From positions 1-11,253 of the forward strand of contig JAZSPM010000153.1 in assembly GCA_045537455.1 (NCBI GenBank): DNA of 11,253 nucleotides, in the 5' to 3' direction. The position numbers and the translations under genes were made by a program. Of this stretch, positions 1 to 5,694 are shown one piece after another. Origin of the DNA: Ornithomonoglobus_A sp045537455 (GTDB lineage Bacteria; Bacillota; Clostridia; UBA1381). Numbering within the stretch: position 1 is the stretch's first letter; every line of letters begins with the position of its first letter. The notes under the pieces are model-generated. The model saw only the letters and a program-made list of their open reading frames with translations, was not told where the DNA came from and did no database searches.

Positions 1-46
1 ATTTGCAAATAAAGTTACAAAGATAAGAAATAATTTGTAAAAGATA

Positions 47-76
47 TTGATTTTGTACAAGTAAATATGTTATAAT
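47..76 (+). promoter_or_regulatory. Extended -10 promoter driving the 83-169 element
   Basis: A TTGATT -35-like hexamer (47-52) is followed after 18 bases by a perfect TATAAT (71-76), preceded by TG at 68-69, which makes an extended -10. Transcription would start near 82-84. The nearest downstream protein gene begins at 279, beyond a stem followed by a T-run, so the direct product may be a short RNA rather than the aldehyde dehydrogenase message. The -10 match is seen directly; promoter activity is inferred. Confidence 0.5.
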
Positions 77-139
77 TGAGTTCATAGCAATAGCTCCTTT
101 TGGACTGTTCATTTAATTGAAGGTTGCAACTCAATTATA
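71..139. repeat. 12-bp perfect inverted repeat interleaved with the 84-163 stem
   Basis: TATAATTGAGTT (71-82) is the exact reverse complement of AACTCAATTATA (128-139). Its left arm contains the -10 box, and its right arm lies inside the loop of the 84-163 stem. The two inverted repeats therefore interleave in the order A-B-A'-B'. If transcription starts near 83 the left arm is not transcribed, so pairing would act on DNA (cruciform or protein binding) rather than RNA. This could also mark the edge of an old mobile element. Confidence 0.4.
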
Positions 140-169
140 CAGCAAAAAGGAGGTTATTGCTATATTTTT
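83..169 (+). ncRNA. Candidate small structured RNA (or small inverted-repeat element)
   Basis: The predicted start point (about 83) falls at the foot of a long stem. ATAGCAATA (84-92) pairs with TATTGCTAT (155-163), and CTCCTTTT (94-101) pairs with AAAAGGAG (145-152), giving 17 base pairs interrupted by one small internal loop. Inside it a second stem can form between TAATTGA (114-120) and TCAATTA (131-137). The long stem is followed at once by a run of five T (165-169), as at an intrinsic terminator. The whole reads as a roughly 87-nt rod-shaped RNA. I recognise no known RNA family. A palindromic mobile-element remnant (MITE-like) is the main alternative. A perfect Shine-Dalgarno-like AAGGAGG (147-153) lies in the 3' arm and would be hidden by pairing, but no convincing gene follows at a normal distance. 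Confidence 0.4.
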
Positions 170-198
170 ATGCAAAAATATTCAAAAACCTCGAAAAA

Positions 199-251
199 TT
201 AAGGTTTTAACGATAGTTAAAATATATAAAACGGGGTGTCAAACTTGACAC
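199..251 (+). promoter_or_regulatory. Putative promoter and palindromic operators of the aldehyde dehydrogenase gene
   Basis: A weak -35-like TTAAGG (199-204) and TATATA (223-228) are separated by 18 bases. That spacer is itself a palindrome: TTTTAAC (205-211) and GTTAAAA (216-222) around GATA. Just downstream, where transcription would start, is a second palindrome: GTGTCAA (236-242) and TTGACAC (245-251) around AC. Dyads over the spacer and over the start point are typical places for a repressor to bind. No regulator gene is in view. The 236-251 dyad could instead form a 6-bp hairpin at the 5' end of the message. The promoter assignment is tentative; the palindromes are seen directly. Confidence 0.35.
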
Positions 252-278
252 TACCAATGAATTATTGGAGGTCATAAA

Positions 279-1661
279 ATGAATAAAGAGCAAATAGAAA
301 AAATAATAGAAAGGCAAAAGAAGTATTTTCAAAGTGGAGCAACTCTTTCTGTTGAGTTCCGAATAAAAATGCTTAAAAGACTATATGGTGCTGTTAAAAA
401 ATATGAGTCAGAAATATGCGAAGCACTTAAAAATGATTTGGGTAAAAGTGCGTATGAAGCATATATGTGTGAAATCGGGATGGCATTAAGTGAAATTACG
501 TACATGATAAAGCATATCAGGCGATTTACATCTGAGCATAAAGTGCGTACTCCTTTGGCTCAATTCTGTGCTGTAAGCTATGAAAAGCCTTTGCCTTACG
601 GAAACGTTCTAATTATGAGTCCGTGGAATTATCCGTTTTTACTTTCTGTTTCGCCGCTTACAGATGCAATAGCAGCAGGAAATACGGCAGTATTAAAGCC
701 GAGTGTATATTCAAAGGCTTCAAGCATGATCATTAAAAAAATAATTAATGAGTGCTTTGAGGAAGATTATATTGTTGTAATTGAAGGCGGACGAGAAGAA
801 AATGCGTGCTTACTTAAAACAAAATTTGATTTTATTTTCTTTACAGGCAGTCAGAATGTAGGAAAGGAGGTTCTTCGCAATGCTGCTGAAAATCTAACTC
901 CTGTTGTTTTGGAGCTTGGCGGTAAAAGCCCGTGTATAGTAGATGAAACTGCTGATTTAAAAGTTGCAGCAAAACGAATTGTTTTCGGTAAATACATTAA
1001 CTGCGGACAGACCTGTGTAGCGCCTGATTATGTACTTTGTAAAAGAGAAATAAAAGATACGCTTATTAAGGAAATGTGCATGCAAATAAAGCAACAATAC
1101 GGAGATACTCCGTTAAACAACCCTGATTACGGAAAAATTATAAATGAAAAACATTTTGAGAGGCTTGTGAATCTGATAGATAAAGAAAGAGTGATTATCG
1201 GAGGCGGAGCAGATAAGCACAGTATGCAGATAGAGCCAACGGTGTTGGATAATATAATATGGGATGATGCTATAATGCAAGAGGAAATATTCGGGCCGAT
1301 TATGCCTGTATTAACCTATGATGATTTTGATGAAATATATTCGATACTGCAAGATAAACAAAAGCCTTTGGCTCTGTATTTATTCTCTGAAAACAAAAAA
1401 AGAATACAGGAGATTACATCAAGGATTTCGTATGGCGGAGGATGTATAAATGATACTATAATTCATCTTGCAACGAGCGAAATGGGATTCGGTGGTGTAG
1501 GTGAGAGTGGAATGGGTTCATATCACGGCAAAAAGGGATTTGAAGCATTTTCTCATACAAAGAGTATAGTTAATAAAAGAACATGGCCTGATTTGCCTAT
1601 GCGTTATTATCCGTATAAAAACAATAAATTCGGTAAGTTGATTAGGTTGTTTTTAAGATAA
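279..1661 (+). CDS. NAD(P)-dependent aldehyde dehydrogenase, class 3-like
   Basis: This 460-residue cytoplasmic enzyme of the aldehyde dehydrogenase superfamily oxidises an aldehyde to a carboxylic acid with NAD(P)+. Length and features fit the class 3 branch (AldH/YwdH/coniferyl-aldehyde type), which is shorter than the usual 480-500 residues. Visible motifs are MSPWNYPF near residue 113, the cofactor-loop motif FTGSQNVGKE near 187, LELGGKSP with the general-base glutamate E212, and NCGQTCVAP with the catalytic cysteine C246. The 34-residue spacing from E212 to C246 is right for this branch. EEIFGPI and the C-terminal GFGGVGESGMGSYHG motif are also present. The start is supported by GGAGG at 267-271, seven bases before the ATG. 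The gene appears monocistronic: the next operon has its own promoter, although no clear terminator follows. Substrate is unknown; fatty or aromatic aldehydes are plausible from the family. Confidence 0.93.
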   Translation: MNKEQIEKIIERQKKYFQSGATLSVEFRIKMLKRLYGAVKKYESEICEALKNDLGKSAYEAYMCEIGMALSEITYMIKHIRRFTSEHKVRTPLAQFCAVSYEKPLPYGNVLIMSPWNYPFLLSVSPLTDAIAAGNTAVLKPSVYSKASSMIIKKIINECFEEDYIVVIEGGREENACLLKTKFDFIFFTGSQNVGKEVLRNAAENLTPVVLELGGKSPCIVDETADLKVAAKRIVFGKYINCGQTCVAPDYVLCKREIKDTLIKEMCMQIKQQYGDTPLNNPDYGKIINEKHFERLVNLIDKERVIIGGGADKHSMQIEPTVLDNIIWDDAIMQEEIFGPIMPVLTYDDFDEIYSILQDKQKPLALYLFSENKKRIQEITSRISYGGGCINDTIIHLATSEMGFGGVGESGMGSYHGKKGFEAFSHTKSIVNKRTWPDLPMRYYPYKNNKFGKLIRLFLR

Positions 1662-1695
1662 TAAATCAAAGAAATTAAAAAATATAAAAAAAGAC

Positions 1696-1724
1696 TTGAC
1701 TTTAGTGTGGTAAAGTGGTAGAAT
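1696..1724 (+). promoter_or_regulatory. Sigma-A-type promoter of the amino acid importer operon
   Basis: TTGACT (1696-1701) and TAGAAT (1719-1724) are separated by exactly 17 bases, an almost ideal housekeeping promoter. The start point would be near 1731, about 35 bases before the AUG. A strong AGGAGG (1754-1759) follows, seven bases before the start codon at 1767. The -10 region lies inside three imperfect 8-bp tandem repeats (1708-1731). Confidence 0.65.
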
Positions 1725-1766
1725 GGTAAAGGTATAAAATATATTATCTTTCAGGAGGAAAAAATT

Positions 1767-2546
1767 ATGAAAAAGTTTTTAACAACGGTTTTAGCAGGAA
1801 TGATGGCAATGTCTCTTGCATCATGCGGAGGTTCAAAGGCAGATTCAGACGTTGCATATGTTGAGGACAACGGCAAAATGGTAATCGGTTATACAATATA
1901 TGAGCCGATGAACTATAACGATGAGAGTGGTGAGCTTACAGGCTTTGATACCGAGTTTGCAAAGGCTGTATGTGAGAAGCTTGGTGTTGAACCTGAGTTC
2001 GTTGTAATTGACTGGGATAACAAGTTCCTTGAACTTGAATCAAAGAGTATTGACTGCGTATGGAACGGTATGACAATCACAGAGGAAGCAAAGTTGAATG
2101 CTTCAGTTACAAATCCGTATGTAAAGAATGCACAGGTTGTTGTTGCATCGAAGGATGCAATAGACAGCATTAAATCAGCTGAAGACCTGAAGGGCAAGAA
2201 GCTCGCTGCAGAAGCAGGTTCAGCAGGAGAGACAGCTATCAAGGATAATGCGCTTGATGAAAACTATACAGCAGTTGCGGCTCAGACTGATGCACTTCTT
2301 GAAGTAATGAGCGGTTCAGCAGATGCTTGTGTAATAGATATCACAATGGCTAATGCTATGACAGGTGAGGGTACAAACTACGATACACTTGCTCCTTCGA
2401 TAGAGCTTACAACAGAAGAATACGGTATTGCATTCAGAAAAGAATCAGACTTAACAGCAAAGGTTAACGAAATTATGACAGAATTAAAGGAAGACGGAAC
2501 ACTTCCTGCACTTGCTGAAAAGTATTCTCTTACATTAGCTGAATAA
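1767..2546 (+). CDS. Polar amino acid ABC transporter substrate-binding lipoprotein
   Basis: This 259-residue extracytoplasmic binding protein (SBP_bac_3 family) delivers an amino acid to the permease encoded just downstream. It has a lipoprotein signal peptide: MKK, a hydrophobic stretch, then the lipobox LASC, with C20 as the predicted lipidated residue, so it should be anchored to the outer face of the membrane. Family hallmarks include GYTIYEPMNYND near residues 41-52, GFDTEFAKAV near 59-68, the WNGMTITEEA stretch near 100, and the EDLKGKKLAAEAGSAGE region in the second lobe. The length is normal. The gene starts with a very strong ribosome binding site, and its codons look more biased (AAC, AAG and CTT frequent) than those of its neighbours, as expected for an abundant protein. 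The exact amino acid is not decidable here; glutamine, cystine or another polar amino acid is possible. Confidence 0.92.
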   Translation: MKKFLTTVLAGMMAMSLASCGGSKADSDVAYVEDNGKMVIGYTIYEPMNYNDESGELTGFDTEFAKAVCEKLGVEPEFVVIDWDNKFLELESKSIDCVWNGMTITEEAKLNASVTNPYVKNAQVVVASKDAIDSIKSAEDLKGKKLAAEAGSAGETAIKDNALDENYTAVAAQTDALLEVMSGSADACVIDITMANAMTGEGTNYDTLAPSIELTTEEYGIAFRKESDLTAKVNEIMTELKEDGTLPALAEKYSLTLAE

Positions 2547-2560
2547 TGAAATTGCATCAG

Positions 2561-2584
2561 ACCACAGAAATTATTTTCTGTGGT
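2561..2584 (+). promoter_or_regulatory. Intercistronic hairpin between lipoprotein and permease genes
   Basis: ACCACAGAAA (2561-2570) and TTTCTGTGGT (2575-2584) form a perfect 10-bp stem with the tetraloop TTAT, 14 bases after the stop codon. The following TTCTGTTGCTT is pyrimidine-rich but not a clean T-run. It probably acts as a partial terminator, or as a 3' stabiliser that raises lipoprotein over permease. The permease gene begins 43 bases later with no obvious separate promoter. Confidence 0.6.
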
Positions 2585-2627
2585 TTCTGTTGCTTATTGG
2601 TAAAGTTAAAAGAAAGGCATAATATAT

Positions 2628-3341
2628 ATGTTTGAAAATTTTATAAGAGTAACCCTGAGTCTGCTTGAAGGCTTTGGAACAACTTTAGAGATTTTTATAC
2701 TTACGTTATTATTTGCACTTCCGTTGGGGCTTATAATTGCTTTTGGTTCAATGAGTCGTGTGAATGTTATTAAGTGGATAACAAAAACATTTGTATGGAT
2801 TATACGCGGAACTCCGCTTATGCTACAGCTTATAGTAATTTATTACGGTCCCGGACTTATCGGAGAATGGGCAAAGGATATGGTAGCTGACGGCAATAAT
2901 GGGGCTATTTATCAGTTTTTATCAAACTGGGCAGTATTTGACCGTTTTCTTGCGGTAATGATAGGCTTTGTAATAAATTACGCTTGCTATTTTTCGGAGA
3001 TATACAGAGGCGGAATAGAAAGTATTTCTCGTGGACAGTATGAGGCAGGGCAAGTGCTTGGAATGACAAAAGCGCAAGTGTTTTTTAAGGTTGTACTGTT
3101 GCAGGTTATAAAGCGTATAATACCGCCGATGAGTAATGAAATCATTACTCTTGTAAAAGATACGTCTTTAGCAAGAATCATAATGGTTTATGAAATTATA
3201 TGGAGTGCGCAGCAGTTTATAAAGAGCGAAGGTCTTTTGTGGCCGTTATTCTATACGGGTGCGTTCTATTTGGCTTTTTCAGGCTTACTTACATTGCTGT
3301 TCGGTTATATAGAAAGAAAGTTGGATTATTTCAGGAGTTAA
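2628..3341 (+). CDS. Polar amino acid ABC transporter permease
   Basis: This 237-residue integral membrane protein of the HisM/GlnP family forms the channel of the importer, probably as a homodimer because only one permease gene is present. The N-terminal part (residues 8-40) contains the TLSLLEGFGTTLEIF element typical of the family. RGTPLMLQL at 60-68 is a hallmark of polar amino acid permeases. The cytoplasmic coupling loop (EAA-like; SRGQYEAGQVLGM, about 134-146) contacts the ATPase, and LVKDTSL at 175-181 is conserved before the last membrane segments. About five hydrophobic spans are visible. The start at 2628 has AGAAAGG (2611-2617) ten bases upstream. Only four bases separate it from the ATPase gene, so the two are surely co-transcribed. 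Confidence 0.92.
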   Translation: MFENFIRVTLSLLEGFGTTLEIFILTLLFALPLGLIIAFGSMSRVNVIKWITKTFVWIIRGTPLMLQLIVIYYGPGLIGEWAKDMVADGNNGAIYQFLSNWAVFDRFLAVMIGFVINYACYFSEIYRGGIESISRGQYEAGQVLGMTKAQVFFKVVLLQVIKRIIPPMSNEIITLVKDTSLARIIMVYEIIWSAQQFIKSEGLLWPLFYTGAFYLAFSGLLTLLFGYIERKLDYFRS

Positions 3342-3345
3342 AGCT

Positions 3346-4125
3346 ATGGCGATATTAGAGGTAAAAAATTTACATAAAAATTTCGGAAAAACAAAGGTTC
3401 TTAAAGGTGTTGGTTTTTCTATGCAGGAGGGTGAAATCCTTGCAATATTGGGTTCATCAGGAAGCGGAAAAACTACGCTTCTTCGCTGTATAAATTTCCT
3501 TGAAACAGCAACTCAGGGACAGATTTTTGTTGAGGGTAATTGTATATTTGATGCTTCAGCAAAGGAGAAGCCTTCGCAAAAGGAAATCAGAGAAAGACAG
3601 CTTAATTTCGGTATGGTTTTTCAGTCTTTTAATCTGTTTCCGCAGTATACGGCTTTGGAAAATGTGGTACTTGCTCCTAAGCTTCTTGCTAAGGAACAAC
3701 CGGATTTTAAAGAAAATAAAAAGCAGATTTTTGAGGAAATAGAAAAAAATGCTTTGGAGCTTTTGGAACGTGTAGGTCTTGGCGATAAAACAGGAAATTA
3801 TCCGTGTCAGTTATCAGGAGGGCAACAGCAAAGAGTTTCTATTGCAAGAGCACTTGCACAGAATCCTAAAATTTTGTTCTTTGATGAACCGACATCAGCA
3901 CTTGACCCTGAGCTTACAGGTGAGATTTTGAAGGTAATTAAGAGTCTTGCGGCAAAGCATGTGACTATGGTAATAGTTACGCACGAAATTGAATTTGCCA
4001 AGAATGTGGCAGATAAAATAATTTTTATGGATAACGGCGTTATAGCAGAAGAAGGAACGCCGGAGGAAGTTATTGACAATCCAAAGCATGAACGCACAAA
4101 AGCATTTTTGAGTAAAATGCTGTAA
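3346..4125 (+). CDS. Polar amino acid ABC transporter ATP-binding protein
   Basis: This 259-residue cytoplasmic ATPase (GlnQ/HisP family) powers the importer. All nucleotide-binding motifs are intact: Walker A GSSGSGKT (36-43), Q-loop MVFQSFNLFP, signature LSGGQQQR (156-163), Walker B ILFFDEP (176-182) with catalytic E181, D-loop SALD, and the switch histidine in VTHEI (H213). It is slightly longer than the roughly 240 residues usual for the family. The extra length is in a lysine/glutamate-rich helical stretch (about 112-135) between the Q-loop and the signature, and in a short insert before the Q-loop (SAKEKPSQKE). Its ribosome binding site, AGGAG, lies within the last codons of the permease gene. 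It is the last gene of the operon, followed by a strong terminator. Confidence 0.95.
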   Translation: MAILEVKNLHKNFGKTKVLKGVGFSMQEGEILAILGSSGSGKTTLLRCINFLETATQGQIFVEGNCIFDASAKEKPSQKEIRERQLNFGMVFQSFNLFPQYTALENVVLAPKLLAKEQPDFKENKKQIFEEIEKNALELLERVGLGDKTGNYPCQLSGGQQQRVSIARALAQNPKILFFDEPTSALDPELTGEILKVIKSLAAKHVTMVIVTHEIEFAKNVADKIIFMDNGVIAEEGTPEEVIDNPKHERTKAFLSKML

Positions 4126-4130
4126 TTATC

Positions 4131-4159
4131 AACCGGGGAGATTTATCTCTCCGGTTTTT
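4131..4159 (+). terminator. Intrinsic terminator of the amino acid importer operon
   Basis: AACCGGGGAGA (4131-4141) pairs with TCTCTCCGGTT (4146-4156) through 11 base pairs including one G-T wobble, with loop TTTA, followed by a T-run ending at 4159. It begins five bases after the ATPase stop codon. Confidence 0.9.
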
Positions 4160-4195
4160 GTATGATGACATTTATATGGCTTGGCGACATAGGGG

Positions 4196-4224
4196 ACATA
4201 TCTAAACTGTAGATATGTTTTTTT
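4196..4224 (+). terminator. Second intrinsic terminator upstream of the regulator operon
   Basis: ACATATCTA (4196-4204) pairs perfectly with TAGATATGT (4210-4218) around a five-base loop and is followed by a run of seven T (4218-4224). The stem is AT-rich, so it is probably weaker than the one at 4131-4159. It lies six bases before the direct repeat at 4231 and points into the regulator operon, so it would block read-through from upstream. A short RNA ending here cannot be excluded. Confidence 0.6.
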
Positions 4225-4230
4225 GATGAG

Positions 4231-4264
4231 GTATCAAAATGTCGCGTTTGTATCAAAATGTCGC
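4231..4264 (+). promoter_or_regulatory. Tandem direct-repeat activator site upstream of the response regulator gene
   Basis: GTATCAAAATGTCGC occurs twice without mismatch at 4231-4245 and 4250-4264, at a 19-bp period with a GTTT spacer. Two roughly 15-bp half-sites about two helical turns apart, abutting a -35 box, is the classic layout for an AraC-family activator with two helix-turn-helix motifs. The same pattern recurs at 7462-7495. Inference: this is the binding site of the regulator encoded at 4342, giving autoregulation. Confidence 0.7.
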
Positions 4265-4294
4265 TTGAATAAACACAGTGTTTGGGTGTAAAAT
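4265..4294 (+). promoter_or_regulatory. Putative promoter of the two-component operon
   Basis: TTGAAT (4265-4270) starts directly after the second half-site and is followed after 18 bases by TAAAAT (4289-4294). An alternative -10 is TACAAT at 4304-4309. A transcript from the first would have a leader of roughly 40 bases before the AUG at 4342, with ribosome binding site AGGAAAGG just upstream. The assignment rests on matching geometry with the promoter at 7496-7524. Confidence 0.5.
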
Positions 4295-4341
4295 AATAAT
4301 GGGTACAATTATACATAAAAAATACAGGAAAGGAAAAAACG

Positions 4342-5694
4342 ATGTATAAACTTATAATAGTTGATGACGAAACAGGTATACATGACCTTTTAAAGGATGC
4401 TATTGAAGAAATAATCGGCGGTTATGAGGTGGTTGGATGCTTCATAAATGGAATTGAGGCTTTAGATTATATAAAAGCTCATGAGGTTGATGTAGTTCTG
4501 ACAGATATAAAAATGCCTGAAATGGACGGGCTTGAGCTTTGTGCAAGGCTTTATAAAGAATATCCTTCAATAAAAACGGTTATCTTGTCGGGATACGGGG
4601 AATTTGAGTATGCAAAAAAGGCTATAGAATATAATGTGACCGACTATCTGTTAAAAGCCGTAGATATAAAAGAGCTTGCAGTGTCTTTGGGGAAGATTGA
4701 AGAAAATCTTGATTTACAGAATAATAAATTCGACAGAGAAAATGAGATTCTGGAAAGCTTCTGTACCGACCTTATAGTAGGCACGCTTACTCCATCAGAA
4801 ATAAAAAGGAAATATTATGAGCTTGATATTCCGTATGATATAGATAAAGTGAAAATATCTGTGTATCAAATGGACTTTGAAAATTATTCTGATATCATGC
4901 AGAATGTCTGGCGATATGAATCGGAATATTTTCAGGACGCAGTTCTTGGAGTGATACAGATAGTTGCAAAGGAAATATGCGAAGGGATAGTTGCTGAAAT
5001 TTCCTCAAACAGAGAACGTATGCTGATAGGGGTTTTGTCGGATAGTCCTATGGATGGATTTGAAGAGTGTGTGTCACGGCATATTAATGATATTATGCAT
5101 TTGCAGGCGGAATGTTCGATTATACTGAATAGTGCAGGACTGTTTGAAATATCAAATAATAATCAGATACTTGATAATAAAGAAGTTTATAAAATTATGG
5201 TTTCTTATATCAAAATGTTAAGCACGGATAAAGCAAAGGCTCTTATAAGCCGAATGATGACGCTTAATGAAAATGAATTTGAAACAATAGGCGATAAGTA
5301 TCTGATGAATAAAAATGCTGATGTTGACGATGCATATGAGGACATCAGAACACAGCTTGATGATGAACAGATAATAGCAAATGCCAAAGCATATATAGAG
5401 CAGAATTTTGATAAGGACATATCAAGGCAGGAGGTTGCCGATGCAATGTTCTTTAACGCTGCATATTTTGCAAGATTCTTTAAACAAGCGACAGGCGTTA
5501 CAATCGGAAGCTATATATTGCAGACGAGAATTGACAATGCTGTAAAATTGCTTGAAGAAAATGTAAAAATCCAGGATATAGCGGCAAAAAGCGGGTTTAA
5601 GAATGTACGTCATTTTCAAAGGGTGTTTAAATCCTATACGGGATATTCGCCTACAGATTACAGACGTGTTGTGTTAAAGAAGGAGATATTATGA
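4342..5694 (+). CDS. Response regulator with AraC-type DNA-binding domain (YesN-like)
   Basis: This 450-residue cytoplasmic transcription factor has an N-terminal receiver domain (1-120), with the acidic pair D8/D9, phospho-acceptor D55 in VVLTDIKMPEMDG, S83 and K105. A central region (about 130-340) of no recognisable fold is typical of YesN proteins. A C-terminal AraC domain (about 344-446) has two helix-turn-helix motifs: DISRQEVADAMFFNAAYFAR and the later VKIQDIAAKSGFKNVRHFQR, followed by the family signature ending in TGYSPTDYRR. One oddity is that the conserved lysine of the receiver is followed by alanine (LLKAVD) instead of the usual proline. The stop codon overlaps the start of the kinase gene (ATGA), so translation is coupled. 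It probably activates its own operon and the sugar importer through the direct repeats at 4231-4264 and 7462-7495. Confidence 0.93.
   Translation: MYKLIIVDDETGIHDLLKDAIEEIIGGYEVVGCFINGIEALDYIKAHEVDVVLTDIKMPEMDGLELCARLYKEYPSIKTVILSGYGEFEYAKKAIEYNVTDYLLKAVDIKELAVSLGKIEENLDLQNNKFDRENEILESFCTDLIVGTLTPSEIKRKYYELDIPYDIDKVKISVYQMDFENYSDIMQNVWRYESEYFQDAVLGVIQIVAKEICEGIVAEISSNRERMLIGVLSDSPMDGFEECVSRHINDIMHLQAECSIILNSAGLFEISNNNQILDNKEVYKIMVSYIKMLSTDKAKALISRMMTLNENEFETIGDKYLMNKNADVDDAYEDIRTQLDDEQIIANAKAYIEQNFDKDISRQEVADAMFFNAAYFARFFKQATGVTIGSYILQTRIDNAVKLLEENVKIQDIAAKSGFKNVRHFQRVFKSYTGYSPTDYRRVVLKKEIL

Noticed and set aside
1..60. Short palindromes ATTTGCAAAT (1-10) and TTGTACAA (53-60)
   Set aside because: Such short dyads are common in AT-rich DNA and have no partner feature here; nothing else is seen in 1-46.
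170..202. Ten-codon open frame (MQKYSKTSKN) after the AAGGAGG at 147-153
   Set aside because: The distance from the Shine-Dalgarno-like sequence to the ATG is 16 bases, too long, and the ribosome binding site would be paired in the stem. Nothing else supports a leader peptide.
4231..4264. CRISPR-like repeats
   Set aside because: Only two 15-bp units with a four-base spacer; spacing and position fit an activator site, not an array.
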